From assembly GCA_951213105.1 (NCBI GenBank), contig OX578136.1, forward strand, positions 72,584,730-72,648,729: a DNA stretch of 64,000 nucleotides, given 5' to 3'. The notes under the pieces were generated by a model. That model saw only the letters and a program-made list of their open reading frames with translations, was not told where the DNA came from and searched no databases. The stretch's first letter is position 1. The number at the start of each line of letters is the position of its first letter. Source of the DNA: Amaurobius ferox. Lineage: Eukaryota; Arthropoda; Arachnida; Araneae; Amaurobiidae. The position numbers were made by a program, and so were the translations under genes. Below are positions 11,009-22,393 of the stretch, in pieces.

Positions 11009-12651
11009 TGTCCAGGGATATACGTAGATATTATATTAGAATATCTACTGGTATGTATATTTTGCAACTGCGTGCAAAAAAAGGAATGAATCTATAATTG
11101 TCATCTTGGGTATATGTGACGTGGAAAATGGTATATTTTCATAAATTTGTATTCAATTTAATTCATAGAGCAACAGATATCTGTGTAGTTGGTCCATTAC
11201 AGGACTAGGATAAGGTTAATTTCTAACGTAATTTTCAAGATGATTTTGCTACAAACATTTACTCTTATTAACCTTAACTTAATTTAACTTCTTACTAAAA
11301 CAAAGAATTAACGTATTACTTTAAAGTTCAATACACGTTTTATTAAACTTTAGTCAGTTTCATCTTTCAAGTAACGCATTTACGAAATGCAGCAATACAA
11401 AACTCGTCAATTATCCTCGGCCTATACATTTCCTACACTCTCAGCTCATTCTCAATATTTATTAAAGACAGATATTTCAGTATTGCTTGGCCCATACGGG
11501 AACTTACTTCGTTCTTGATTAGTTAGCATCAGATAAAGGTAAATCTTCAACGCAGTCTCGACATTAAGAATACAGGAGACTCAATTATCCACTATCAGAC
11601 GATACAATATCAGTTGGTAATGGTCTAGCAATTCCTGTTTAATTACCTTTCTAACAACCAGCGTACCAGTGTAGTACAAATCCTCTACTAGTGTAATATA
11701 GATCCTGCATCAGTGTAGTGCAAATGTAGTAAGTACCAGTGTAGTATAGATACAGGGCCTGTATCAGCGAGGGCTCGGTGCACATGCAACATGTGCTACT
11801 AGAATAAGTCGTCCTAGATCTTTTAGTATAAATTCATTCTGTTTCTATCAAAACTAAAATTCTGGCTTTGATATGGGTTTCAATAAAGGACAGTCATTAG
11901 CTTTACCAAACTTGAAGAATGATACTCCAGCTATCCGAAAGATAATTCAAGGGAATTATTTACGCACATGCTGTAACTTTTTTAGAATATTTAACACAAT
12001 TCTGATCTACTATTCAGTTATTACACATTATTTTTTGAATAAGCCAAAATTGATTAATTTACAAAAAAACCTCAATGGTTTTAAAAAATATCCCTTAATG
12101 CAAAACCATGGTAAAAGTATTTACTTCAGTACTGAAAAGCATTTTATGCTAATGACAGATTTTGTTATTTTTTAATTGATATGGGATGTTTTAAAATTAG
12201 ATATTTATTCATATTTTCTAATTATACAAGGAAATTAGTTGAAAACACTCTCTTTCTTATATATCTCACTAATTTCCATTAGAACAAAAAAAAACAGTTC
12301 TTGAAAAATTGCATATTTATTCTAAAGAAATTATAAAGATATATGAATGCGAGAGAAAAAATATTTAGTGTATATGTCTCGAAGTTAATTTAATTCATTT
12401 TATATTTTTAGTTTCTATTTTTATGAATGTCTAGTTTTTTTTGTTATAGGTTTATTGTTACATAAAAGGTTGGAGTTCTTTATATATACACACAAAAATA
12501 GTCATGTTCAAGTAACTTAATTTTACTGTCGTAAGCTATTGCATTGCGAAGGTATTTTTTTCCTAAGTTTTTTTTTTAATTTGACGTTTTCATGGGTAAA
12601 CAAATTTCAAAGACCTGCTGAACGCATTTCGAACACGTTTGGCAAGATCTA
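11009..12651. other. Unassigned DNA with a degenerate short repeat
   Basis: Positions 11660-11755 hold several degenerate copies of a motif like CCAGTGTAGTA. A 100-codon open frame at 11873-12175 has AT-driven composition (rich in N, I, K, F), no recognised domain and no supporting context, so I do not call it a gene. Confidence 0.4.
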
Positions 12652-12652
12652 C

Positions 12653-12687
<35 letters not shown>

Positions 12688-12697
12688 TGTGTGTGTT
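12652..12697. repeat. (TG)n microsatellite
   Basis: TG repeats with one TATG interruption. The sequence just upstream (GAACACGTTTGGC...) loosely recalls the X/Y block before their tracts, so this may be a decayed relative. Confidence 0.85.
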
Positions 12698-13537
12698 ATC
12701 TGTAATGCCAAGTGAGGACACGATAAATGATATACTTTTACCGCTATGAAATGTTATGTGTATATTAATTAAATAAAAAATTTCAACTAACTCGGAATTT
12801 TTGTACTTACCATACGTGATGAAATTTCGAAATATTCACAATTTAAAATATTTATAGAATTATTTCTTAAGAAAATCTTACTGAAATAATATTAACTATA
12901 AGGAAAAATGATAGTTTCAACAAAAATTGATAGATATTTAGTTTTTTGTAAAAAATGCTCAAAGGCCATACATTTCGTAGTATTGTTCTACACATAGATT
13001 TAAAACGCAAATTATCACCTTAAAAAGAGATATATTTACAAGCTACAGATCGTAGGATGAAAATTATGTGCAAAAAATTTTAAAACAGTTAATAGAATTT
13101 TAATTATTTGCAAATACCAACAAAACTGATCCAGGCTTTCACTTCAAAAGGAAGTTCACCATCCCAATGCTGTAATATCCCATAATAGTGACGGTACGCA
13201 AATTTTAGAAGTTGCGAGGAGAACGTAAAACTCTGTTGATAAAAGACGTACGGAGTTATTAATTTCAAATTCTAACTTTCTCAATCTTAAAGTTATATGC
13301 ATTAAGTTTATATAAAAACATATTTCATTGCAATGGTAATGCATCCAAAAATAAAACGATTTTGAATATATTCTGAGTTTATGAAAATTTTATTCAAAGG
13401 GGATTTCTTCTTCTTTTTTTATGATTTCTTGTATGAATTAGGTGGAAATATATTTTCTGGTCTTATTTTACTCTGATCCTGCCCGTGTCAAATTAAGCGT
13501 TACGGGGGGTGGGTGTATACGATTGCATGTGAAGGAA
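12698..13537. other. AT-rich unassigned DNA
   Basis: No gene, RNA or repeat boundary recognised. Confidence 0.4.
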
Positions 13538-13869
13538 CCCTAGTAGCATGCCGATATTAGGCCAAAAATATATATCTTGGTGTTTCATTAGAATTATTTG
13601 AAAGCCAATGTAACGCCAATATTGGCGATACATTGGTTGTCAATTTCGGTTGAATATTAGCGAACAATAGTATGCCAATATTGGCATTAAATTGCAAATA
13701 TTTACAATATTTGGAATACATGTGCAACTAATACTAACTAAATATCGGGTATATATTATCAAAGCATCTATATTTTCGTAATTCATGGCCCACACATTCC
13801 ACATTCATGGTCCAATATTGAGTTTATATTGACTGCGAATATTTGGTCAATATTAGCATGCTACTAGGG
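13538..13869. mobile_element. Small TIR element (MITE-like), 332 bp
   Basis: The ends read CCCTAGTAGCATGC and, inverted, GCATGCTACTAGGG. The match continues with one or two differences (CGATATTAGGCC versus TAATATTGACC). The interior is rich in GCCAATATTGGC-type palindromes. No coding sequence. No target duplication is clear, so the superfamily is unknown. Confidence 0.65.
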
Positions 13870-14871
13870 AAAGATAATTTTTATTTTTATTTTGTTACTA
13901 GTCGTTAAATCAAATTAAATTTTCCAGTATTCCGGGGTGTTTTATCATTAGCCGCGATTTCTAAAGCAATGAATGCTAAAAAAGTGACTGTTCAAAATTT
14001 ACTGTTTAAAAGTTACACTGGCTGCAATTAATAAAATGCATGATTTTTAGAATTTTAAAATTTTTTTTCATGTTTTCTATAAAGTGGAAACTTACTTTTG
14101 TTGCACGCCTCATAAATATGAATAAAGATACATGTGAAGCTCTTTAAGAATGAATGCTGATAATATAAAGCACGAAACAAATATCACTCCTGTGTTTTAA
14201 CTGTAGCTCAATTTGAAAAAGTTCCAATTAAGCTGTAGTTACACTTGATCTTAAATCCCGTCTCTCGAGCACAACAGATAACGTCCCGGCAAATACAAAT
14301 AAAACAGTAGTATTTTATCTCTTATTATCAGTAACTGTCAACTACGGATTAGGTGATGTTATAAAGAACCCAGAAAGACGCTATCTGACATTGAGGTTAC
14401 ATATCAACCATATTTCAAACAATGATGCTTCTGTTTATTCCCTTAGCAAATCAATTGGATTCGCTTAAAATGAGACGCAATTTATTTGAGTATCTTCTAT
14501 TTAATTTTTCCATATTATTTTATGAAGTATTGTATTTAAAAATTTTAAGGAATAAATATTTTGATGAAAAGCACGGTTTAAAAACCTGTGCACACATTTC
14601 TAAGAGTTTTGGAAATATGTCCGTCTCGGCGGGTGTGTAATTGTACTTCTGTGAGTTGTAGAAATTATAAATGAAGAACCAACACTCTTTGTGCAATGAA
14701 ATTTTATGTGTGGATACTGTAATGAAGTGAATTAAAGACTTCCTTTGTCTCAACGAATCCACTTTTTTATTTGCGTGTCCCGTATAGTTCTTGATTTTTA
14801 ATTGTAAATATCTTTATTTCTTATATCAGAATTTGTAATATCACCAGCCTTCTGCGACCTCTGAATCTTGA
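13870..14871. other. AT-rich unassigned DNA
   Basis: No gene supported. Two overlapping frames on opposite strands around 14420-14760 have no recognised features. Confidence 0.4.
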
Positions 14872-15060
14872 GATCAGCTTCTACTATATAAGCTACCCAA
14901 TTAGGGGGAAATGTAACTTACCACAGACAGCTTAAGTAGCTACTGATCAGGCTGATTCTTTCATCTACATGAATCTAGGGATCAGCATTCTACTAAATAA
15001 ACTACCCAAGTGGGGAGAAATACAATTTATAGCCATAGAAAGCTTAAGTAGCTACAATTA
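14872..15060. repeat. Diverged 108-bp tandem duplication
   Basis: The segment beginning GATCAGCTTCTACTATATAA at 14872 recurs as GATCAGCATTCTACTAAATA at 14980. Both run on to ...GCTTAAGTAGCTAC. The two copies differ at many positions. Confidence 0.7.
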
Positions 15061-15259
15061 CAAATGATTAGAGATAATTATTTTACCTACATCCATTGTG
15101 CAATGTATTACTTATTTTCCTTATATGCATATTATAATTTATAGTAAAGTTATGTGACGGAGTTAACGATCCTATTCGAGTTAACAGGGGATAAGCACGT
15201 TATGACCATCCATGAACTTCAGCAATTTAATGAATGTGTATAAATGTGCATCATTTTAA

Positions 15260-15279
15260 CAGTAGACCCCCCCCCATAA
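15260..15279. repeat. Left terminal inverted repeat of the Tigger-like element
   Basis: CAGTAGACC followed by a C run and ATAACAC. Its partner is at 17069-17088. Confidence 0.75.
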
Positions 15280-15839
15280 CACTGTAGATACATTCCGTGT
15301 TATATGAATATGTGTACGAGTCACTTAAATTATACAAATACATGAGCCGTCCACAGTCCAAAGCGATTAACTTACTTGTTATATTTAAAATAACCTTCTT
15401 TAATAATCAGGCTTAAGACACTACATGACAACAATTTTTATGGCTGTTGAATAATAAATGGTTTTTTTCACAAGAAATGTATAAAAATTTATCAATACAT
15501 ATTTTCTACCTTTTCTTTTATGGACATAATCATTTTGGCAAATGAGCGGCTCACATACAATTTACTTATGCATAAACATACACTTATACAGATACTTAAC
15601 AAAGATGTAAAATAAATATTTAATATGTAAGAGTTAAAATATTATTTATTTCTCTTCAAAACAAACAGATATTGAAATTAAAAATGTTTTGTCATTCATT
15701 TTGCGTTAAATAAAAGAAGCAGTTACACTTTTTTTTACATTTATTCACTGTCGGGGCTATCCATAATTAGGTTCCAACGACATATTCATTTAAATGTTGG
15801 TTGTGCTATTTCATAGCTTGAAAATTCACTTGTTTCTTC

Positions 15840-16513
15840 TCACTTGTTATTTTCGTTGTTTAAAAGGGTATCTTCTTGTGCTTCCAACAATTTATTATTG
15901 TTACTTTCTAAATCTTCTTTTACTTCAAAATATGGAGCTAAACAATCTTTCAATTTTTTTTTAATTCCTCAGAACGCTTTGTTGATGGATCATTATTCGT
16001 AAAATGTTCTTCTAGATTTTTTGCCAATTCCAATCCTTCATTTAAGATTTCTAAAGTAAAGTGTTGCTTTGGCTCACAGAAAATTCGTAATACATTTTCT
16101 CCACTGCTTGATTCGGACGACTCCGCCAGTTGCATAAGTTCTTGTTCATCTAAGTGTTGGTTACTACTAACACCGAACGTATATACCGTTGTTATAGGGG
16201 GGTCCACTGAACTATTCAAAGGAAAATTCCTTGAAGAGCAATCTTGTATCCATAACATCAAATACTTTTCCATTTTAGGCATTAAAGTATCTTTTATACG
16301 AGCAGTTTTATTCAAACTTACTGAAAATCCAGAGGAAATTCTAGCTCTTATTTTGCTTTCATTTGTTTTTATTGTTCGAATTGTTGCCTCGTTTAATTTT
16401 AAATCTTAAGCAATGACTATTACTTTCTAACCAGATTTTAACCTATCCAAAATTTTAATTTTTTTTCTTCAAGGGATATACATTTTCTGCTCTTCTTAGA
16501 ATTCTTCTCCATG
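15840..16513 (-). pseudogene. Tigger/pogo-type transposase remnant, catalytic domain missing
   Basis: The ATG at 16513 begins a lysine-rich N-terminus typical of CENP-B-like transposases. The helix-turn-helix region follows, with recognisable residues NEATIRTIKTNESKIRA and, further on, MEKYLMLWIQDC. Two in-frame stops lie in the HTH segment and an A-run shifts the frame near 16465. The 121-codon frame at 15950-16315 joins the second DNA-binding part straight to a C-terminal-like segment (LEILNEGLELAKNLEEHF), so the DDE nuclease core is absent. After the stop near 15950, another frame continues to 15840, which suggests an A-run frameshift. Full pogo/Tigger proteins are several hundred residues long. 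As known for the family, the protein would bind the element ends and cut DNA in the nucleus; this copy cannot. Confidence 0.75.
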
Positions 16514-17068
16514 GCAGGGGTCATGATCACTAAAGGCAAAATTTTAGATAACGTAAAAATTATAAAATTATTAGACTTACCTAATTTATGTACGTATTAT
16601 AATATCTTTTTTTAAATTTATTTAACACATTTGACTTTGAACACAGCTTTATTGAGAGTATGTATGTACCAGAGATAACAGATATGTACTTCCTCTAAAT
16701 GAAATCGGGTTTAATTTCGGAAAGATTTATTTTCCTAAAACTTTTTTTCCTCAAATTTAAGTTAAATAAAATAAATCATACGATATAAAAAAATTTTCAG
16801 ACACGTTTAATGTGCATCACAACTAGAAACAAACTGAGACGATCTGCTCTAAAAATGGAGTTTCTCCGAAATTTGAGAAGCACACTGACGTTTAGTGTTA
16901 CCAGCCAAAAGTTATATTAATTATTGGAGATAAAACGTATTAAAATTGAAACATCTGCCTCATTCTTTTACCGTGTTATACGAATCTCTTTTAGCGTGTT
17001 ATACGAACACGATCACAATTTTTCCGCCGTGTTATACGAATCCGTCTTATAGGGTTATATGAACCCGT

Positions 17069-17088
17069 GTTATAGGGGGGGTCTACTG
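17069..17088. repeat. Right terminal inverted repeat of the Tigger-like element
   Basis: GTTATAGGGGGGGTCTACTG, the inverse of the left end with small length differences in the G/C run. Confidence 0.75.
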
Positions 17089-17470
17089 TATATCAATACA
17101 AATTAAGCCAATTTTAATGAAATTCAATACGAGTTATTATAATCTGTGAATATAGCGACTGGATTGAATTCATTTTAAAGTCGAACATTCTAGGAACACC
17201 AAATTTTATTACATTCAATACTCTTAAATAAATAATAATTGTGTACGAAATTTTTTTATAAAAATTTATAACACTAATTTGAGAATTTTGATAGGTGCAC
17301 TTAGCTAGCTCGTGTAGTGTTTATACCATTGTAACCTTTATCGTAATAATGTTGATTGTGCCAAACTCTGTTATAACAATATTTTTAAAAGCTGTAACAT
17401 TATGAACTGAGCCCTTTTAATTTTAACATTTTATCTCGCATGATTAATACTATCTCGTATTTTACTTATT
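17089..17470. other. AT-rich unassigned DNA
   Basis: No feature recognised between the transposon end and the next repeat. Confidence 0.4.
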
Positions 17471-17594
17471 ACTTTCCTTATATACATAGTATAAGGTATA
17501 AGGAAAGTTTTGTGACGGGGTCGAAAATTCGAAATTCGAACCGGAAAGCACATTTCAAACATCTCTGAACACGAATCAAACGTTTTTGAGTGGA

Positions 17595-17634
<40 letters not shown>

Positions 17635-17931
17635 TGAGAGAGAGTGTATGTGGAGACGATATCTCCCGAACGTATGGAGAGATTCGAACGAAATTTGGTA
17701 CAAAAGTTACAATCCATGAATACTGGAAGCTTGTTATTTTTAAACACAATCAAATTTTCAGAACCTTCCTAAATAGTGAAATTTTGAAAAAATCATTAAA
17801 AAATCAAAACCTTTCATAAAGTTGCGCAAATAGTCATTCTTATGTAATATTTCATTAGAAAACGATTGATAAAAACTTTAGAATATTTTTAAGGAATTAT
17901 TTCTTCAAAGAATATTTTTACTTCCCCTACT
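17471..17931 (+). mobile_element. Family X repeat, copy 3 (3'-truncated)
   Basis: It starts ACTTTCCTTATATACATAGT with the inverse GTATAAGGAAAG downstream (the family hairpin). The GACGGGGTCGAAAATTCGAA block, a (TG)n tract at 17594-17632 and the conserved post-tract block follow. The match is lost near 17900, just before a Y-type start. Confidence 0.7.
17594..17642. repeat. (TG)n then (GA)n microsatellite in X copy 3
   Basis: A TG run is followed by a short GAGAGA stretch. Confidence 0.9.
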
Positions 17932-18200
17932 AAAACAGGGAAAGTATTGGAATTAGTTCAAAAATTTGAATTCAGATTTTCAACGGATTTACGCGTTTTA
18001 AGCACTTCAGAATACGAAAAACATTTCATAGAGTCTATGTGCGTGTCTTCTGTGTTCCTGTGTAATGTATACATCTCCACTAGCTCAAAAACTTTCTGAC
18101 GAAATTTCGAGAAATTGGATAATAGACACACAGGACACCCTTGTGGGTTAGATTCTAGTATTATTCAGGATAACAGAAATGGTATTTCTCTTTTAAATGT
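17932..18200 (+). mobile_element. Family Y repeat, 5' fragment
   Basis: It begins with CTTCCCCTAC...CAGGGAAAGTATTGG and continues with the TTTTCAACGGATTTACGCGT block, matching the Y 5' region at 21401-21540. The microsatellite is nearly lost (GTGCGTGTC). Confidence 0.6.
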
Positions 18201-18257
18201 CCCACAAGAAAATCTAACATAAAATGTTAAATATGTTTACATAATTTACTTAGGTTC

Positions 18258-18488
18258 GTGTTTTATACATACTTTTTTGTGGCTAAAAGGATACAATGAA
18301 CTGCATTAACATAGGATAAACAGATTTTTAGATATTTCAAATTTTAAGAATTTTTGGATAGTTCAATAAAGATTTTTAACTACTTAACTTTGTGTTTCAT
18401 ACATAACTTTTTGTGGATAAAAGGATAAACTAAACTGGATTAACGTGGGATAAACTATTATTTAGATATTTCAGTTTTTAAGAATTTT
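18258..18488. repeat. Diverged 134-bp tandem duplication
   Basis: GTGTTTTATACATACTTTTT at 18258 recurs as GTGTTTCATACATAACTTTT at 18392. Both copies run to TTTTTAAGAATTTTTG-like ends. Confidence 0.75.
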
Positions 18489-18606
18489 TGTACTCGTGTT
18501 CAAGTATGTTTGAAACGTGTTCTCCCGTCGAAACCTCGAATTCGAATTTTCGACACCGTCGCAATATTTTCCTTATACATTATACTATATGTATATAAGG
18601 AAAGTA
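18489..18606 (-). mobile_element. Family X repeat, short 5' fragment
   Basis: On the minus strand: the ACTTTCCTTATATACATATA hairpin, the GACGGTGTCGAAAATTCGAA block, then CGACGGGAGAACACGTTTCA, stopping before the microsatellite. Confidence 0.7.
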
Positions 18607-19470
18607 TTCCACTTAAGACTTTTAGCTACTTGGCTTCATTTTTACAATACTCCACTTTGCTAAATGGAAATATATTTACTTTCAATTATCCTTTCATTAA
18701 TCAATGCATTTCAAATGAAAATATAATTTAAGTGTGTTTAATACCATATTTTTTGGGCCATTTTGTTGTTATTTAAAATGAGTATATATCCCAGTCGTTA
18801 TTTTTGGGAAGTAAAACTTTAAACAATATTGTATAAAGAAAAGGAAAATAAATTTGTATCTTTACAGAAAGTCACGCGATGTCAACGCCAGATATTTTGC
18901 ACTGTATCAGAGAAAAGAAAGAAAGAAAAATATGCATTGCCATAAATAATAAAATATTTCACCACTTTCTCAACTTTTCAAACCTTTTCTTCATAAACAA
19001 AAGTTCCTTTTTTAATTTAGCCGGAGGAGTGATAGTGTGGCTTAAATTAATTTTCCCGCGCCGCTAAATCAATTTTTCTTTTTGTTTTAGAAAATAACGA
19101 ATCTTAACGGAAACATCGAAGGCTGAAAAATGAGATTGACTAAATATGATTAGTCGTGGTGAGCTCATGAAATATGTAGAATGCAGTGATACTTAGATCT
19201 GCATATAATTTGGCGATAAAAATATTTTTCATATAGATAATTTAATTAAAATATATTTTCATTATTAGATTAAAATAGATTATTTTGGTTTCCCTTGAGC
19301 CATTCACGAATATGCAAATTCTAAAAGTCTATAGTGTAGATGAAGATCAGTCATAGAAAATGCAAGTTCAAAACTAATGTAAAAATAAATTATCTGAAAT
19401 AAATGGATTCATGATATACTTCGCATACTGCAAAAATAAAACCGTGTTATCGGATTAGAAAATAGCAGTT
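18607..19470. other. AT-rich unassigned DNA
   Basis: No gene recognised. Confidence 0.4.
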
Positions 19471-19608
19471 TTACTTTCCTTATATACATATAGTATAATG
19501 TATAAGGAAAATATTGCGACGGTGTCGAAAATTCGAATTCGAATTTTCGACGGGAGAACACGTTTCAAGCATACCTGAACACGAATTGAACGTTTTTAAA
19601 GTGATGTC

Positions 19609-19680
19609 AGTGTGTGTGTATGATTGTGTGTGAGTATGTGTGTGCGTAAGCATGGGTGCGTGCGTGTATGTGTGTGTATC
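19609..19680. repeat. Imperfect (TG)n microsatellite in X copy 4
   Basis: TG repeats broken by A, C and CA interruptions. Confidence 0.85.
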
Positions 19681-20164
19681 AGTGAGTTTGTAGATATGAT
19701 ATCTCACAAACGAATGGAGCGATTCGAACGAAATTTGGTACAAAAATTACAATCCGCGAATAACGGAAGCCAATTTTTTTAAATGCAACCAAATGATCAA
19801 AACACTCAAATTTTCGAATGAAATTTTGAAAACTTCTTGAATCACAACTTTCAATAAAGTTACTAAAATGATCATTTCTTATGTAATTTTCATTAGAAAT
19901 CCATTGACACAAATTGTAGAATGCTAGCATGAACCGTTCTCGTCATATTGTATATTTTTCAAATAAATTTATCAAAAAATCACATAAAACTAAAAAGAAT
20001 TAACTATTGTGAAATATGTTCACTTTTCAATTGTAATATTATGCTATATATTTGTTAACATCATTCTCGTGGATCTAGCTCGTTCCATTCTCGAGAGAAC
20101 ATACTTTAGGTAATAGTCTTGTATTTGGACGCCACTAGCCATTCATCTAAGAATAGCTTATCTC

Positions 20165-20820
20165 TCCGCCCATAACGCCTGGCAAAATTTTAGCGACGAA
20201 TTTTGCGAAATATTGCAGCTTTTTATAAATTTAATATCGGCGAAATATCGACGACTTTTTATAAATTTTGCAAAATTGATCAGAATATCGCCAAATTGAT
20301 AAAAATATAACCAAGTTGATAAGAATGTAGTTTAATGTGATAAAAAATGCCGCTAAATCAATTTAAGTGATGACAAATTAATGAAAATTCAATATCTTGG
20401 AAAGAATATATGAATCGCTTATAGGAATAACCTATGTTTCCGTCTGCAGCGCTTGACGAAATTTTGGAAGAATATCGCTTTTTAAATATTGCCAAATTGA
20501 TAAAAATGCCACAAAATTTTTTAATTTATCGTCACATTAATAAAATTGTCGCCAGATTATTAAAAATAACTCTAAATTAATAAAACTGACGACTTATTGA
20601 TAAAAATTGTATCTCTGAAAGAACATTATATTCGACTATGAGAATAACCCATTTCTCATTCCATAAAGTTTGCCGAAAATTTTGGCGGAATATCTCCAAC
20701 TTGGCAACTTTTTAAATGCTGCCAAATTGTGGTAAAATTCACCAAACTGATAAAAATGTCAGCATAGTGATAAAAATATCACGAAACTAATAAAAACGTC
20801 GCCAAACAGATAAAACTTAC
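20165..20820. repeat. Degenerate ~20-bp tandem repeat in X copy 4
   Basis: Many imperfect units resemble CGCCAAATTGATAAAAATGT. Related units occur in X copy 2 (about 2110-2230) and X copy 5 (about 26390-26520), so the array is an inherited part of the family. Confidence 0.65.
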
Positions 20821-20834
20821 ACTAAATAGAAGGT
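20821..20834. repeat. Target-site duplication of SINE fragment, left
   Basis: ACTAAATAGAAGGT, identical to 20893-20906. Confidence 0.85.
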
Positions 20835-20892
20835 CGGCCGTCCAAATAGCTGCTCTTAGTCCTTTGGACGAGTCGGACGGTCTGGGTCTTCA
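20835..20892 (+). mobile_element. 5'-truncated 5S-SINE sister copy (58 bp)
   Basis: It starts CGGCCGTCCAA and ends GTCGGACGGTCTGGGTCTTC plus AA. Both ends match the last part of the 1697-2085 element read in its own direction (CGGCCGTCCAAGCGG... and ATCGGACGGTCTGGGTCTC plus AA). Perfect 14-bp direct repeats bracket it. The 5S head is absent, as expected for 5' truncation during reverse transcription, and the CAA tail is nearly absent. Confidence 0.8.
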
Positions 20893-20906
20893 ACTAAATA
20901 GAAGGT
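20893..20906. repeat. Target-site duplication of SINE fragment, right
   Basis: ACTAAATAGAAGGT, identical to 20821-20834. Confidence 0.85.
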
Positions 20907-21529
20907 AATGTTTTGCAAAATTTTAATTCCGCGATATGTCGGACATAACTTCCAGTCTATAATAAATGTTATTGTCTTCGTTTGTTTGGAACACTTAACG
21001 TTACGTTTGGAGAACTTGGTAAATAATCTCGAAAAATATCGCCAACTAGACGATATTTCACCACAGACTGACAAAAATATCATCAAAATTGCAAGAATTG
21101 CGCCAAGGTAATGAAAATGAAGCCTAATTGAGGAATTTATAATTTAAATATTCTGATATATGGACTCTATTGTTTATTGAGGATGCTATCAAAATTGATC
21201 ATTGTTAATTTAAAGTTGCGTGAAATAATTTAATTGGGTACGAAATAGTTTTACATGCTGCCATCCGGGAAAGCGCCACATGTACAATTCACTGTTAAGA
21301 ACACTGTGCCATGGATCATATACACCAATTTTTCACTAAAAAAAATGTACATAAACTGCATTATATAAGGAAAGTCATATGCTGCCCTCATCAGATTTTT
21401 ACTTTCCCTGCAATACATGTTATGTATAGGAAAAATATTGAAATCATGTCGAAAATCGCAGCTCGAGTTTTCGACCGATTTACACGTTTCAGGACTTCTA
21501 GAGCACAAAAAATATTTAGCTTGACGTCT

Positions 21530-21692
21530 GCGTGTGTGTCTAATGTGGGTGTATGCGCGTGTGTACGTACGTGTGTGCGTGTGTATGTGTGTGTGCGTGT
21601 GTATGTGTGTGTGCGTGTGTATGTGTGTGTGCGTGTGTGTGTGTGCGTGTGAGTGTGTGTATGAGAGAGAGAGAGAGAGAGAGAGTGTGTGT
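21530..21692. repeat. Compound (TG)n, TGTGCG and (GA)n microsatellite in Y copy 4
   Basis: Regular GTGTGTATGTGTGTGTGC units pass into a pure GA run near 21664-21686. The reading frames through it on both strands are artefacts. Confidence 0.9.
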
Positions 21693-22158
21693 GAAATTTA
21701 TGTATGTATCCACTCTAACTAAAAAATTCCACTCTAACCGACAAATTTCATAAAAATTGGTAAATAAATCTGTTGTGGTTGACCCTGGTGCTGATAAGAA
21801 TTTGGTACGATTCGGGATAAGAGAACCTGCCTTTTTTACGAAATGGCCCACAAAAATCGCATGTACCCCACTCTAACTAAGAACTAATTTACCAAATTTC
21901 ACAAAATTTGGTAGATAAAACACATAAAGATTATCCTGGTGCTGCTTAGATTTTGATAGCATTCGGCAAAACAGATTTTTTTCTCCAAAAAGGTCTGCAA
22001 AAATCATTAAAATTCAAATTAAAAGACTACGGCTGCTGAAATGTATCAATAGAATGCTTGTGTTTTATACGTAATTTTTGACGATAAAAAGAATAAGACC
22101 AACCCCATTACTTTGGGGTTAGGCTTTCTCGAGATATTTTACTTTTTCACAATTTTAC

Positions 22159-22393
22159 TTTGAATAAGTTCTTTCTAATAATATAAGTGTGAATAAAAGT
22201 TCATCTAATATCTTTGAATATAAGTTCTTTCTAATAATATAAGTTTGAATATAAGTTCATCTAATATCTTTGAATATAAGTTCTTTCTAATAAGTTTGAA
22301 TATAAGTTCATCTAATATCTTTGAATATAAGTTCTTTCTAATAATATAAGTTTAAATATATAAGTTCATCTAATATCTTTGAATATAAGTTCA
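22159..22393. repeat. Tandem repeat of about 51-58 bp, four and a partial unit
   Basis: Each unit pairs GAATATAAGTTCTTTCTAAT with GAATATAAGTTCATCTAATA, so each is itself two related halves. It occupies the place of a single short segment in the other Y copies, and so expanded locally. Confidence 0.85.

Larger units (their letters stand above)
15260..17088 (-). mobile_element. Tigger/pogo-like DNA transposon, internally deleted
   Basis: The left end is CAGTAGACCCCCCCCCATAA. The right end is the inverse, CAGTAGACCCCCCCTATAAC, ending at 17088 and followed by TA. The pogo group inserts at TA; the left flank is AA, so that copy of the duplication has probably mutated. The motif CGTGTTATACGAA recurs near the right end (about 16972, 16993, 17029, with variants at 17049 and 17067) and once near the left (about 15295), like subterminal transposase sites. 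At 1.83 kb with a shortened coding region, this copy is non-autonomous. Confidence 0.8.
19471..21400 (+). mobile_element. Family X repeat, copy 4 (longest)
   Basis: It begins TTACTTTCCTTATATACATA with the paired TGTATAAGGAAA and ends with TATAAGGAAAGTCATATGCT and CAGATTTTT. A (TG)n tract lies at 19609-19680. The centre (20165-20820) is a degenerate 20-bp repeat. A 58-bp SINE fragment interrupts it at 20835-20892. No protein-coding frame; the element must rely on outside enzymes. Confidence 0.7.

Noticed and set aside
11873..12175. 100-codon open frame
   Set aside because: AT-driven composition, no recognised motif, no neighbouring exon or regulatory support.
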